Shown: piece by piece, positions 43,301 to 54,059 of the stretch | How positions within the stretch are numbered: position 1 is the stretch's first letter | How the letters are laid out: the number at the start of each line of letters is the position of its first letter | Origin: Edaphochlamys debaryana | Taxonomy: Eukaryota; Chlorophyta; Chlorophyceae; Chlamydomonadales | DNA length: 64,000 bases | Assembly (NCBI GenBank): GCA_016858145.1 | Contig: JAEHOE010000014.1 | Location: forward strand, 186,001-250,000 | Direction of reading: 5' to 3' | Made by a program: the position numbers and the translations under genes | Notes under the pieces: generated by a model | What the model was told of the DNA's origin: nothing | The model's input: the letters and a program-made list of their open reading frames with translations, nothing else | Database searches by the model: none

Positions 43301-45108
43301 CGGCACCGCCACCGCTAACGGGACGGGCACGGGCACGGCCGCCGCCACCCCCGCCCGGGGGGGCACTGCGGGCACTCTGGCGAGCTCGAGCGGCGCGGGG
43401 CGGCGGCGCGTGGGCGCCTACAGCGGCGGCATGAAGCGGCGGCTGAGTGTGGCCATCGCCTTCATGGGGGACCCCAGCGTGGTGTACCTGGTGGGGGGGG
43501 GTGCAGGGGCTGAAGCGGAGGGGAACCTGGGGAATGGGGGTCGGGCGGACGGACGGAATGGAGGTGTGGGTGAGGAGAAAGCCAGACCCCAGCACGGCGA
43601 ACCTGGTCGTGGTAGCGGTAGTGCGACGGAAGGGGGCCAGCAAGGGTGCGGGCGTGCCTTCCCTGGCGCTTCCTTCGCACCCCTCCCCCCCTCTCCCCTT
43701 CCGTCACCCATTTCCCACCCCCTCCCCGCCCTCCCCCCGCCCCGCCCCACCCCCTTCACCCTCCCGCCCCCCCAGGACGAGCCCTCCACGGGCCTGGACC
43801 CCGCCTCCCGCCGCGCGCTGTGGGACGTGGTGCGCGCGCACAAGCCCGGGCGGGCGCTGGTGCTCACCACGCACTCCATGGAGGAGGCGGAGACGCTGTG
43901 GGTGGCCCGCGGGGGTACGGGGTGGGGGCGTAGTTTCATGGGGGAGGAGGCGGGGGGAAAGGGCATGCGTGTACCGATGTGAGGGGGCGCCGGAGGGAGA
44001 CCATGACGACGGGGAGGGGAGGAGAGGTGCTTTCCACCGCACATGCATCAATCCCACCTCCCCCCTGCAACCTTCTCCCTCCCCCCCTTTCCAGCTGCGA
44101 CCGCCTGGGCATCTTTGTGGACGGCCGCCTGGTCTGCCTGGGCGCGCCCCGCGAGATCACAGCGCGGCACGCGGGCTACCTGGTCTTCACCCTCACCGTG
44201 GCGCCATCGCCCGGGGGGCAGGCGGAGGCGGAGGCGGCAGAGTTCGTGGCGGCGCTGTGCCCCGGTGCGCGGCGCACGTACCACCTGGGGGGGACCAGCA
44301 AGGTGAGATGGGGGAGGGTTGCGGTGATGGGCTGCAGGAGAGCAGGGTGTGGGGCGTGGAGGGCTGATTGTGATGAGACCCCCACGGGCGCTACTGGAAC
44401 TCAAAAAGATTCCAGCATCGCCCACCCACTCTGCAACTCTCGCGATCCTAACGCCCTCCCGCCCGCCTCGTTCCGTACTGCAGTACGAGCTGCCCACCAG
44501 CGGTGTCAGCCTGTCGGGCGTGTTCGATGCCATGTCGGCGGCCAAGGAGGCGGGCCGCATGCAGGTGGGCGGGAATCGTTCCGCATCACTGATCATGGAT
44601 CTGGATTGGATGGATGCCGTACACGACTGGCGGGCTCGGCCCGAGCTGCCATGCCACGTCTGCTCAGCTGAAGCCCCGCATGCGCCCCTGTGCGGCCGGG
44701 CGGGCTTGGCACGTCGTGGTTGCAGCTGTGTTTGCGCGGCCCTTGTGTCTTTGGCGCGCACGGCTGGTCACCATGCCCCCCATCCCGCCCATCCCGCCCA
44801 TCCCTGCAGGTCCTGGACTGGGGCGTTGCGAGCGCGACCCTGGAGGAGGTGAGGCGGGGCCGAGCTGGGGCTGGCGGGATGGAGGACGAACCCCAGGGAG
44901 GGATTGCATGTCTCCCCTTCTGCTCCGCACAGTCCGCACCCCGCGCCTCCTGACCCGCTCGCTCCGTCACACTGCCTTACGCTTGCTCCCTGCCTCCCTC
45001 CCGTGGCTCCCTGCCTCCCGCCCGTGTCTCTCTCCATCTGCGTTCCCCGCCACCCAGGTGTTCATCAAGTTCGCCCGCCAGATCGGAGCGGAGGTGGGCG
45101 ACTTCTAG
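31317..45108 (+). CDS. ABCA-type half-size ABC transporter
   Basis: Predicted ATP-driven membrane exporter, possibly of lipids as in other ABCA proteins. The 29 exons total 4344 nt (1447 aa): 31317-31319 (ATG only), 31466-31639, 31925-32017, 32277-32459, 32785-32928, 33129-33289, 33518-33630, 33920-34032, 36940-37062, 37299-37435, 37570-37622, 37811-37928, 38830-38918, 39075-39142, 39266-39326, 39434-39518, 39666-39800, 40059-40161, 40315-40377, 40527-40592, 40740-41994, 42238-42365, 42720-42792, 43189-43490, 43776-43897, 44095-44302, 44484-44564, 44810-44848, 45058-45108. The order is: one N-terminal membrane segment, a large Cys-containing lumenal loop, a membrane bundle, a Ser/Ala/Gly-rich stretch of about 300 residues, then one nucleotide-binding domain. 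The domain has Walker A G-P-N-G-A-G-K-T-T (Lys1115), Gln1156, signature S-G-G-M-K-R-R (Ser1259), Walker B D-E-P-S-T-G-L-D (Asp1282) and His1314. One domain set fits plant ATH-type half transporters. Confidence 0.9.
34101..34105 (-). terminator. Candidate TGTAA polyadenylation signal of the nested gene
   Basis: TGTAA on the minus strand, 368 nt beyond the nested stop codon and about 70 nt before the edge of ABCA exon 8. The nested transcript could therefore end before overlapping host exons. Confidence 0.4.
34473..36222 (-). CDS. Secreted Cys-containing protein of unknown function, nested in ABCA intron 8
   Basis: The exons (minus strand) are 36008-36222, 35762-35840, 35439-35612, 35028-35209 and 34473-34800, giving 325 aa in frame. 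An N-terminal signal peptide (about residues 13-35, Leu/Ala-rich) is followed by a Gly-rich stretch. The body has paired cysteines ([41 protein letters not shown]). The C terminus is rich in Tyr, Pro and Asn. I recognise no domain. Secretion or cell-wall location is inferred from the signal peptide and cysteines. The gene, with its likely poly(A) site, lies wholly inside the host intron (34033-36939). Confidence 0.78.
38111..38785. mobile_element. Candidate inverted-repeat element in ABCA intron 12
   Basis: A 12-bp exact inverted pair, CCTAGGGTAACG at 38136-38147 and its complement at 38719-38730, flanks about 570 bp of non-coding sequence. Several more GTTACC/GGTAAC motifs lie outside it on both sides. 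The layout resembles a small non-autonomous DNA transposon. I could not find a clear target-site duplication, so the edges are uncertain. Confidence 0.4.
43080..43186. repeat. C/T-rich microsatellite in ABCA intron 23
   Basis: Imperfect CCCCCCT units run for about 100 nt up to the acceptor of exon 24 and form an extended polypyrimidine tract. The complementary strand is a long run of G-blocks. Confidence 0.85.
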
Positions 45109-46117
45109 TGCGCCGTAGAAGAGGAAGAAGAATCGCCCTTGACTGGGCTTTTGTGGCGCTGCGGGGGGGGAGACAGACTTCAGGTATGCGCGAGCAATGG
45201 CCCCTGAGCCGGAGCGTCGGCTGGGGCCTGACGGACTGAGGGGTGGAGGTTGGGTTGGAACTTTAGGTAAGAGGTGGGCGACTTCTCAGGCACCTCGCAG
45301 GAAGGAAGGGGAGGGTCGCTCGTGGCATTGCAGGAGCCGCCATTGAAGCGGGCCACGGTGAACGAGAACGTGGAGAGAAGGCAGGAGCGAGGACGGGGTG
45401 GTCAGTGCTATGGATGGGGAGGCAGGGGCGGGGGTGCGAGGGAGGCAGGGCGGGGGGTGTGGCGCGGGAGAGCGGAGCGCGGAGTCGAATTGCGTTGGAA
45501 GGGTGGACGAGGTGGGGGCTGGGGGGACGAAGGCGCAGGATGATCGGCGAGGCTCGCCTGCCGCATGAGTGGTCGCAGGCGGGGCGGAGGGGGCGTAGCG
45601 GGGTGCGGTATGGAGGGTAAAGAACAGGGGTGCCAGGCAAGCGAGTGCGCAAGGGCACGGCCCGGGTATTGGGGGGGTGCGGCGGCGGGAGGCGTACATG
45701 TGGCCGGGGAGGAGGGAGGCTGAGTGGCGGCGGTCAGGGAACAAGGAACACACAAAACCCAAGGGTCTGCGCAGTGCGCGCGCTACCGTAGCATGAACGC
45801 TGAGAGCGAGTGCGAGAGGCTACCGAAGGAGGTGTGGGAGGAGTTTGGTGAGTGAGCGAGAGGGAGCGCAGCGTGGTTCACAGGTGTGGTGCTGGTGTGC
45901 GTGTGAGGTGTGAGTGAGAGGTTCGCCGCCTTTCGTATGACCTTAGCGATTCGGATGTGTCTTGTGCATGTGTCACATATCAACTTGTCCGATTTCGGTG
46001 CGTAACTGTAGATCGAAGAGGCCCGTGCAGGCATGAAGGAAGGTACAGCAGGCGCCTGACGGTCGAGCGGCCCGTGGCTGGGTTTCAGGGCCGGCAGCCG
46101 AGGCTGCAAGGGTGTAG
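45109..46117. other. ABCA 3' flank, no gene recognised
   Basis: This should contain the ABCA 3'UTR. Phrases of exon 29 recur near 45270 (gaggtgggcgacttct at 45090 and again at 45271), a short local duplication of the gene's last codons. Minus-strand frames at 45263-45762 are Pro-rich and lack motifs. Confidence 0.4.
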
Positions 46118-46303
46118 TTGCCACCGCTCCTACTTACGCTAGGCTACACAAAACAGTAAAGAAGACGAAAGGCCCCCTCATAGCGCGCGCCGCGCGCTCG
46201 GATCTTGTCATTGCCACCGCTCCTACTTACGCTAGGCTACACAAAACAGTAAAGAAGACGAAAGGCCCCCTCATAGCGCGCGCCGCGCGCTCAGATCTTG
46301 TCA
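46118..46303. repeat. 93-bp direct tandem repeat with a GC palindrome
   Basis: Two nearly identical 93-bp copies (46118-46210 and 46211-46303) each contain an AG-rich stretch and the palindrome-like GCGCGCGCCGCGCGC. I saw one base change between them. No coding potential is visible. Confidence 0.92.
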
Positions 46304-47299
46304 TTCAGTCTCATCCGGGGTCCCTCTAGATAGGGAAGGCTACACAAGTACGGCAACATTCTCCCTGGTGCAGCATGCGGGCTTCTATTGCTTGCTATGA
46401 CTTCATGGGACTCTTGGCTTTCACCGTGCTACGCGGCAAGTGTTCGCGTCGCTTCTCGGCGATTTCCGTCCTCGCATGTCGCATGGCCTTTGTGCCCTGG
46501 GCACTTCTGGTCCCACGCTCCACCGTTATGTATTCACATTGACACCTAGTTGCGGGTGTAACACAGCAAGTCTACGTTGCGACCGTCTTCGCGATTTGGG
46601 AAATTTTGGTGAGCCTTGTCTTGCTCTCAGGCAGCAACCTATAACTTCCTTGTAGCACCCATAGCTCAGCATCACCTCGTAGACCGCTGTGGACCCTCTG
46701 CAGCCTTTGGGTGGGACGCTGCTGGCGGGGTTAACAACGCGCCCTTCGGCCTGCCCGTGCCAGCCACGCCCTCGCCCTAGCGGGTCGCCCTCGAAGTCCG
46801 AAGGTACAGTCTCACCAACGACATGGCTAGAAGGGAGGGCCCATGGGGTCATTGGTTGCTATAACGGGCAAGGTGCCACACTCCCCCAGGGGTACCCTGC
46901 ACTCCCCCTCCCACCAGCCCCCGCCTCAGCCCCCGCCTCGGCCAGGGGGGAGGAAGGGGTCAAGCGGGTCAGTCTGACCCGCGATGACCCCGCACTCCCC
47001 CTACCCAAATCACGCCTGTAACGAATCGGAGGAGCGGTGCCCCCCCTGATAAAAACGTAGTGATGTGTGTAGCCGCATGTGTAGCCGCATGTCGTCTTAG
47101 TGTCCAGCCTGGCCACACGCACTGCTTGTGCCATGTCAAATCGCGTAGCGCAGGTAGCTTGAATTGTCGGAGTCCCCACGGCCCCGCCCGTTGCCCCACG
47201 CCGCCCAACCCCTCGTCCTCGCTCCTGGCTTTGACAGCAACTGCGGAAACCCACCCAGGGTGCCGGGGGGAAGTGCTCATGCGAGCATGGTAGAATCGT
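46304..47299. other. Spacer between the 93-bp repeat and LPMO unit 5
   Basis: No gene recognised. A TGTAA at about 46557 is too far from ABCA to assign. Confidence 0.4.
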
Positions 47300-47310
47300 G
47301 AGCAGCGTCG

Positions 47311-47315
47311 TTACA
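47311..47315 (-). terminator. Candidate TGTAA polyadenylation signal, LPMO copy 5
   Basis: Located 509 nt beyond the stop on the minus strand, in the same context as in copies 1, 2 and 7. Confidence 0.5.
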
Positions 47316-47823
47316 TCCTGCATGTGGTTTCCCTTGGAATCATCCCGAACGTACGCGGCAGAGGTCACAACCGGGCTGATCCCGGCCTGCCTTGCCTGAC
47401 GAGCCCAACGTGTCCAGGCAACCCACCATCCCCTACAACGAATCAACACATCTGTATTGTGTAAACCGATGCACGATGCAACATCAATAAGGTCAACCGA
47501 ACTCAACCAGTACCCCGTATGTCACCGCTTGGGAATCCTACCCTGTCTCCATGGCCCGTGCACGTAGTCTTCAGCCGCCGTGCTGTTGTATCAAGGTACT
47601 ACCAGCCTGCCACCTCTCGGCCAGCTTGTAACGTGCGGGGCCTGAAGTACCGTACTGCAACTTCCCACGGTGTGCTGCACGCGCATCATGTGATGAGCCC
47701 ATGCGCAGTGCACACCGTTAGCCATGCCCTTGGTCGACCACGGAGCGCAGTTGATAACGCAAACCAACCAGCAGAGCGCACCCCGCGTCGTGCCGATAGC
47801 AGTGCTGTCAGCCAGGGGGCTCC

Positions 47824-50820
47824 TTAGCACACAATGTTGGCGGGCCAGTTGCAACCGGTGCCGGTGCCGCGCGAGTCCATGGCCGTGCCACCGCCGCACT
47901 GCTGGTACACGGAGCCGCCGTTCCAGCACTGGGGGGAGGGGCGCGGGGGCGGGGGCCGGGGGGCAGGACTAGGGCGGCAAAGAGAGTCGAGCGCCAGCGG
48001 ACGCATGTGAAGCAAGCAAGGCGCGGCGGTCTGCGGACCTCAAGACCCTTGCCATTAAGAAGCTGCACTCACCCAGAAGTAGTAGGTGCACCCCTTGCAC
48101 TTGTCGCCGTACAGGCCAGGGGCCTTGCCGGAGCAGAAGGTGGACGAGGGCGGGGAGGTGCAGGTGCCGTCGGGAGTGGGGGTGGGCGTAGGCGTGGGCG
48201 TGGGCGTAGGCGTGGGAGTCGGGGTGGGCGTGGGCGTGGGGGTGGGCGTGGGGGTGGGCGTGGGGGTGGGGGTGGGGCCCGAGCTGCTGGTGATGGTGAT
48301 GTCACTGCGAGAAGGGGAGGCCGCGCGGGTAGGTGTTCATGTGTTGTTATGGCAGCAGGCTGATGGGGATCTCTTAAAGCAGGATCTGCAGCTCCCTTGG
48401 TCCAATCTTGCGCCCCGCCCGCACCCTACGCCACGCACCTGCAGTCATGGAAGATCTCCGCAGGCTTGGCCACGGACCACTCGCACAGGTCCTTGGGCCC
48501 CAGGCCGTCCACGTTGATCCTGGTGTTGGACACGTACCGGCCGCACTCGGCCGACGAGTCGCAGCGGTCGATGCACGTGTTGCCGGTCTTGTACAGCCTG
48601 CGTGCATGGACGCATGGGTGGCGGAAGCGTGATACCTTGCCACAGATCGATACACTGCGCTAGTGGCCTGCAAGCATAGTACCGACTAGGCCTTTGCGGC
48701 TTGCTGGCCTGGGCTTCACGCCCGCCCCAGTCAACCCCGCCGCCCCGTCCCCCGTCCGCGAGCTCACAGCTGCAGGACGTAGTCCCCGGCGGCGAGGGTG
48801 GAAGGCAGGCGCCAGCGGGTGCTGTAGACCTGGGTCAAGAAGTCGGACATGTACGAGTAGGTGCCCGACATGGACTGGATCCAGTACCGCGTGTACACGC
48901 CGCCGCCGACGTCCATGTTGCGCAGGACGGTGCTGTCGTAGCAGGCCTGCATGAGGAAGCATCAGGATCAATGAGTCGGGAGAGAGACGGATGGGCAGCC
49001 AGTCCACACCTGGGCACTTCTAGATCGGACAAACCTGGGAGGCGGTGTTGCTGGTGCGCTTGCAGAGCTTGACGCTGAAGTAGCCGCCGTGCTGGGCCCG
49101 CACGGCCACGTTGACGGTGATGTCAGAGCCGGCGGCAAAGGATCCTGACGTCCATCGAGCAGGCAACACGGGCCATTCCCGGTCGTCAGCAAGGACCGGT
49201 TGGTTTCCCCCTCTTTGTCAACTGCGCTGCTTGCTGTGGTGTGGGTCCCAGGCACGCAGGCACGCACAGGCCCCCACATGCACGCATGCGCAACGTACCC
49301 TGGGAAGTGGTCGGGCGGTTCACGAGGTTCAGGTAGCCGTCACTCTGTACAGAAAGGGGAGCGAGCACAGTGTCACGCAGTTGAAACAGGAGGATCGAAG
49401 CAGGACCATGTTTGGGGCTCCGGCTTGGTGCACAATACACAGGACGGGGCACCCCCGGACCACTCGCTCGAGTTCATATCCGCCCGGCGGTGGCCCCTGC
49501 CCCCTGCCCTCGCTCACCTGATGCGGGTCGCCGCACACATCCGGCACAGCGCCGCCGCCACCAGCGTTGCCTGCACGAGTTTATGGGATGCATGTAAGCG
49601 TGAGAGAGAGAGAGAGAGAGTACGCGTGTACCTAGGCGGCGGCTAGGCTTGCGAGGATTTGCACACCGCACACAAGTGGCGTGCTAGCTTCACCCCAGGC
49701 CGGTATTAGAGAATCAAGCAAGCTGGCGGCCTTGCGCCGACGGCCTCCCCACCTGAGCTGGCGGTGTACTCTCCGTAGCCCAGCACACGCGCACGCGAGG
49801 CGGGCTTGTGCAGGAAGGCGTGCGCATCGATGCCACGGAGGAGGGCAGCAGCGGCCACCAGCGCCAGCAGAAGCGACACCGCCCTGATGGGGTATGCAGG
49901 GGGGGGGGGGTAGGGACAAAAGTTTCGCACCCCATGCCGCAAAAGTTCCGGGCCCCCCTGACCCACCCACCCACCCATGCCGTACGACGTATTACAGCAC
50001 TGAACATGCGCGAAACATACGGCAACCTCCTTCATTCCTGCATCTACGGACTGCTCTCCACGTGTGCTATCGTCTTGCAAGCCGTCCTGGTGCGAATGCC
50101 AGCTCGGGGTCTGTCCATTGACCATGGCCGCGTCCATCGACCCACAGAGAGGGTCCTGCCGCACCTACCACCGTAGCGCTTAGTGCTTCTGGCTCCTTGT
50201 GTGACAAAGTGGCTGTGTATCACACAACAGGAGGCGGTGGGGATGGCCCTCCACGTGTTCCGCAACGCTGGCATGCCGACATGTCGGGTCATGCCCGGCC
50301 TGGACCCACCTCCCGACCGCTGTACGTGGTGCTCAGGCATACCCAGAGCTCAGACCTTGTCAATACACGCCTGATGGACCCTTGGAAGAGCGCAGGAGCC
50401 GGCGGAAGGGGTCCTGCCCGCCGTGACGAAAGTTCCTGGGCCCCCCTTGACGAAAGTTCCCGGACCCCCCGACCCACCCACCCACCCTGAACTTTGGGGG
50501 CCCAGATCTTTGCAATAAAAGCCTCGATTTTAATTCTGAAAGCGGATTCAGGCTCCTTTGGCCAAGCGCTTTCCAAAGGAGGCATGGGGTATTTTTACAT
50601 CATTCCTACCCCCCCCCTGGGGTATGGCAGCAATAATGGCAGGTGGTGGAGCGGGAGACAAGGCATTGCTGTACTCCTCATGATCAGGGCGCAAAAAGGG
50701 CTTGGCATGTCCATGAGGGAGCTGCGCGCCTCATCTGCGCGGCGAACCACTGACACAGACCGGACTCTGACCGGACAGGACCGGACGGGACCAGCGACTA
50801 GCAACTCACCTTGCTTTCAT
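47824..50820 (-). CDS. Secreted AA15-like LPMO with CBM14, copy 5
   Basis: The exons (minus strand) are 50810-50820, 49753-49883, 49518-49570, 49299-49344, 49035-49144, 48768-48946, 48439-48597, 48073-48304 and 47824-47928, giving 341 aa. Signal peptide, mature His, second His, Phe motif and six CBM14 cysteines are kept. Differences from copy 2 include Pro-Thr-Thr-Ser for Pro-Thr-Ala-Ser in exon 4, Ile for Val in R-Y-W-I-Q, a linker longer by two Pro-Thr pairs, and Tyr-Tyr-Phe-Trp for Tyr-Tyr-Tyr-Trp in the CBM14. Intron 1 is about 925 nt instead of about 185 nt because of inserted sequence. If that intron were not spliced, the first-exon ATG would be lost from the frame. Confidence 0.83.
49890..50700. 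mobile_element. Unclassified insertion in intron 1 of LPMO copy 5
   Basis: About 0.8 kb is present here and absent from intron 1 of the other copies. A block reading AAAGTTCCGGG, C-run, GACCCACCCACCCACCC occurs at 49941-49976 and, diverged, at 50451-50487 as direct repeats; a third partial copy is at 50428. The interior has open frames without recognisable domains. It could be a degraded retroelement or a composite of simple-repeat insertions. Confidence 0.45.
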
Positions 50821-51156
50821 TCCACAAGTAGCTCGCGACGACGCGGAGAGAGAAGCTTGCGATTGCGATGTCCCGCGACCTCCTGCGGGGACCGATGGCC
50901 ATTGACGGACGGCACGATGGGCGAGATGGGGCGCCCCCAAGGGCATCGCGAGAAGACTATACAATGTACACAGCACAGCTACGACCAATACAAGGCCGCA
51001 AGCTGGCAGCGGCTCGCAGGCAGGCAAACTCCGGCCGGGCCTCCTCGAGTGACTCACCTCGGCGGCCTGAGTCTCGGGCCTGTTGCTTCAGGCGCGTGTG
51101 CCTGTTGGAGTACCGGTAGTAGTATCACGAATGAGGCGGCTATACAGCATGCTCCG

Positions 51157-51178
51157 ACGCGCCCAGCTTAAGTAGGGC
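51157..51178 (-). promoter_or_regulatory. Conserved promoter-like block, LPMO copy 5
   Basis: Reverse complement of the shared block, 337 nt upstream of the ATG, followed by the GGGCCC palindrome cluster (51208-51252). Confidence 0.5.
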
Positions 51179-52319
51179 CGGTGGCCCGTGCCAAAGCCCA
51201 GCCGCAGCGGGCCCGGGCCCCCCCAGGGCCCCCCTAGGGCCCGGGCCCGGCCCAGCAACACAACCTGCATTGGGCGGCCTGATGCCGGCCCAGGAGCGGC
51301 CCAGTGGTCCCACGCCAGCGATCATGCAGCTGTGCGCGCTGTCGGCGTGGAGCTAGGGCCGGGGAGCGGCCGAGCCGCCCAGCAGGCGTGTGCGCGTTGC
51401 TTGCCTAGGGGTCCGCGGCGGGGTGTCATCCCGCTGCGCACCGACTTGCCTCCCATGCCCCGATCTCTTGTCCGCGCATATCGCGTGATCGGGCCTACTC
51501 CTCTCAGTCGAGAGCGTGGGCTATGGTGGTGCCGTTACAATCGCACATGTAGCCCGCCGCGCCGAGGAACTCGCGTGGGGCGCCCGGAACACACTGCAGG
51601 CGATCATACTTGGAATGGCCCTACAGGAATGATATGCGATTGAGGAAGTCTGGTCAACTCTCAAGAGGGCTGATGTCGCGCGAGCGAGGATGTTAACCCA
51701 GCCCGGCGATAAGCCAAGCGAACAACGCACAGACTGTCACATGTGATTATCTATGAAGGCAACTTGCAATCGGTGACGAAGCTGCGAGCGAGCTTGACAT
51801 ATGCAAAATGGCTGGGGTTTCCCCGCAGCCACGTAACTAACCACGCCTCAGCCCCTCAAGCTCGAATCACGGCCCCCCTCGCTTTGCACTATACTCCTGC
51901 GCATGCCTTCCCCTTGGTCAATGCTAGAGACGTTGCCTGTGTTTTGCCTGACTCCAGAGCCACGGACACCGGAGCCATGGATGTGTGTCACCAGCCGATG
52001 CCCACCTGTCCGGTCTGCTTGACCCGTTATCCGCTTTGGACCCACTCGCACCAGTTGCACGGCAAGCCTTTACAGAATGGAGGCGCCTGCTGATCAGCTG
52101 CTGTCTGCAAGTGTGTCTCTACACGCCTGGTGATGGGTTGCGTGCCTTTCATTCTAGATGCCGTGCGTGCCGTGCGTGACATCTGCTAGCAAACGACAGC
52201 CCAGCCAGGAGAGCGTGAGGGCGGTTGTGCCGCTCTAGTCTCGGGGCTGGCGTGTAAAGGCTATCTCCGCATACCGGCACGGTACAAACTCAAGCAAGGT
52301 GGAATCGTGAGCAGCGTCG

Positions 52320-52324
52320 TTACA
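52320..52324 (-). terminator. Candidate TGTAA polyadenylation signal, LPMO copy 6
   Basis: It lies 1736 nt beyond the stop. Subtracting the 1241 bp of insert C and its duplication puts it at about 495 nt, like the other copies. Confidence 0.4.
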
Positions 52325-52644
52325 TCCTGCAAGTGGTTTCCCTGGGAATCATCCCGGGCTAACGTACGCGGCAGAGGTCACAACCGGGCTGATCCCGGCC
52401 TGCCTTGCCTGACGAGCCCAGCGTGTCCAGGCAACCAACCATCCCCTACAACGAATCAACACATCTGTTTAGTGCAAGCCAATGCACGATGTAACATCAA
52501 TAAGGTCAACCGAACTCAACCAGTACCCCGTATGTCACCGCTTGGGAATCCTACCCTGTCTCCGTGCACGTAGTCTTCAGCCGCCGTACTGTTGTGTCAA
52601 GGTACGACCCGCCTGCCACCTCTCGGCCAGCTTGCCACTTGCAG

Positions 52645-53877
52645 TCCTCGGTGTTTACAATGAAGGACCCCCCTGGGGTCACAGCGCTGAACGCTGGGGC
52701 CAAGCGACCCACCTCACGGGCTTGCCCCCTGCAAGCCAGAACGCAAGTCCCTGTCATAACTTGCACTGACCACACTCAGGTCCCACCTTAGTCCTTGGCA
52801 CGCAATGACCATGCTCAACGTGTATCGATGGCCCCTCCTCGGCCGCGCCTCCTACCAGTAACCGTTCACCGTTCATCATGTGCTCACACTGTTGGCCGTA
52901 CACCTCTCGATCCTGGCTCTCCCGACCCCACATTCACTCCCACTCTGCGGCTCCCTCCCGTTTGTTATGCGCCGCAGAGGACTATGTCCCCTTTCCGCAA
53001 GGTGCACATCCCATCAAACGCCACGTGTAGCTCACCCGGTCCCCGCCCCTGCCCTGCGGCTCCCTCCCGTTTGTTATGCGCCGCCGGGCGAACCCCCCCC
53101 CCCCCTGCGGCTCCCTCCCGTTTGTTATGCGCCGCAGGGTGTGCCCCGCCTCCATCAAGGGGCGTCCGGGCCTGCATACTGCACTGATCCGTCCGCCCTG
53201 GCCGCTAGGAAAGGGTGGTCGGTTGGGACCTCATCCCAGCCCCTGTGCGTGAGCCCAACCTCCGCAAAACACTGCAAACGGCCCTCAAACTCGCCTCGTG
53301 CTACTGCTAAAGCCTGTGCCATCATCAAGGAGTGGTCCTGAGCGTCCCTGTGCGCATACTTGTACCTTCTGGCCCGGTCCATCGCGCATATCGCGGCCAG
53401 ACACACCACGTCCCACACTCGCGCATGAATCCCGGTGCCCTCTGGGGGCACAGCAAGCCACACCTCGTGTCGTTTCACCGCCCTGCCAATACCATGACTG
53501 AGGCGCATACGAACAGCCACAGCGGCTGGACAATACCAGAAATGGTGGAGCCGATCGCCTTGCTCCATGGCCCGCCCACACGGACACCTCGCCACGTTCT
53601 CAGTTCCTAACTGGCTCCGGTGCATGCCAAATCCCGGGAAGCCATCCATCGCCAGCCTCCACAAGGGCTCTTTATTGCCCGGATCCCACTTAATGCCCCA
53701 CAACCTCGGCCAAACCGCTTTCAGACTTGCCACTGCTTCTGCTGATGCCGTGTCTGTGCCGTACGCCTCCTGAATGTAAAGTGCATGCTTCCGTGCTAGC
53801 TTAACCCGAGCCGGTCCCAATTGCAAGTGCGTGGCCAGGCTAACTGTCATCTTTGCCAAGCTGACTTTGCCAAGCTG
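52645..53877 (-). mobile_element. 5'-truncated LINE, insert C, in the 3'UTR of LPMO copy 6
   Basis: The 8-bp duplication ACTTGCAG is at 52637-52644 and 53878-53885, and the matching sites in units 5 and 7 are uninterrupted. The element is in the same orientation as copy 6 and keeps its own TGTAA and 3' end. At the truncated 5' junction the 14-bp string TTTGCCAAGCTGAC is present twice (about 53852-53879), once as element and once as extra copy. The sequence is very close to insert B. Confidence 0.93.
53158..53868 (-). CDS. LINE ORF2 C-terminal fragment in insert C
   Basis: Truncated frame matching the last third of the insert B protein, including the zf-RVT-like C-P-C-G, H-H-F-W-Y-C motif. 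Upstream codons in this frame belong to the host flank. Not functional by itself. Confidence 0.8.
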
Positions 53878-54059
53878 ACTTGCAGGGCCCGAAGTTACGT
53901 ACTGTAACTTCCCACGGTGTGCTGCACGCGCTTCATGTGATGAGCCCATGCGTAGTGCACACCGTTAGCCATGCCCTTGGTCTATCACCGAGCCCACTTC
54001 ATAGCGCGAACCAACCAGCAGAGCACACCCCGCGTCGTGCGATAGCAGGCAGGGGGCCC

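Larger units (their letters stand above)
47300..52300 (-). repeat. LPMO unit 5 (inverted)
   Basis: A full unit in reverse orientation: 3' flank at the left, LPMO copy 5, promoter block at 51157-51178, and diverged upstream flank to about 52300. The sequence at 47290-47560 recurs at 52300-52580, marking the unit edge shared with unit 6. Edges are approximate. Confidence 0.8.

Noticed and set aside
42963..43982. Continuous plus-strand frame as a separate protein
   Set aside because: It is ABCA exons 24 and 25 plus intervening C-rich introns left open by chance.
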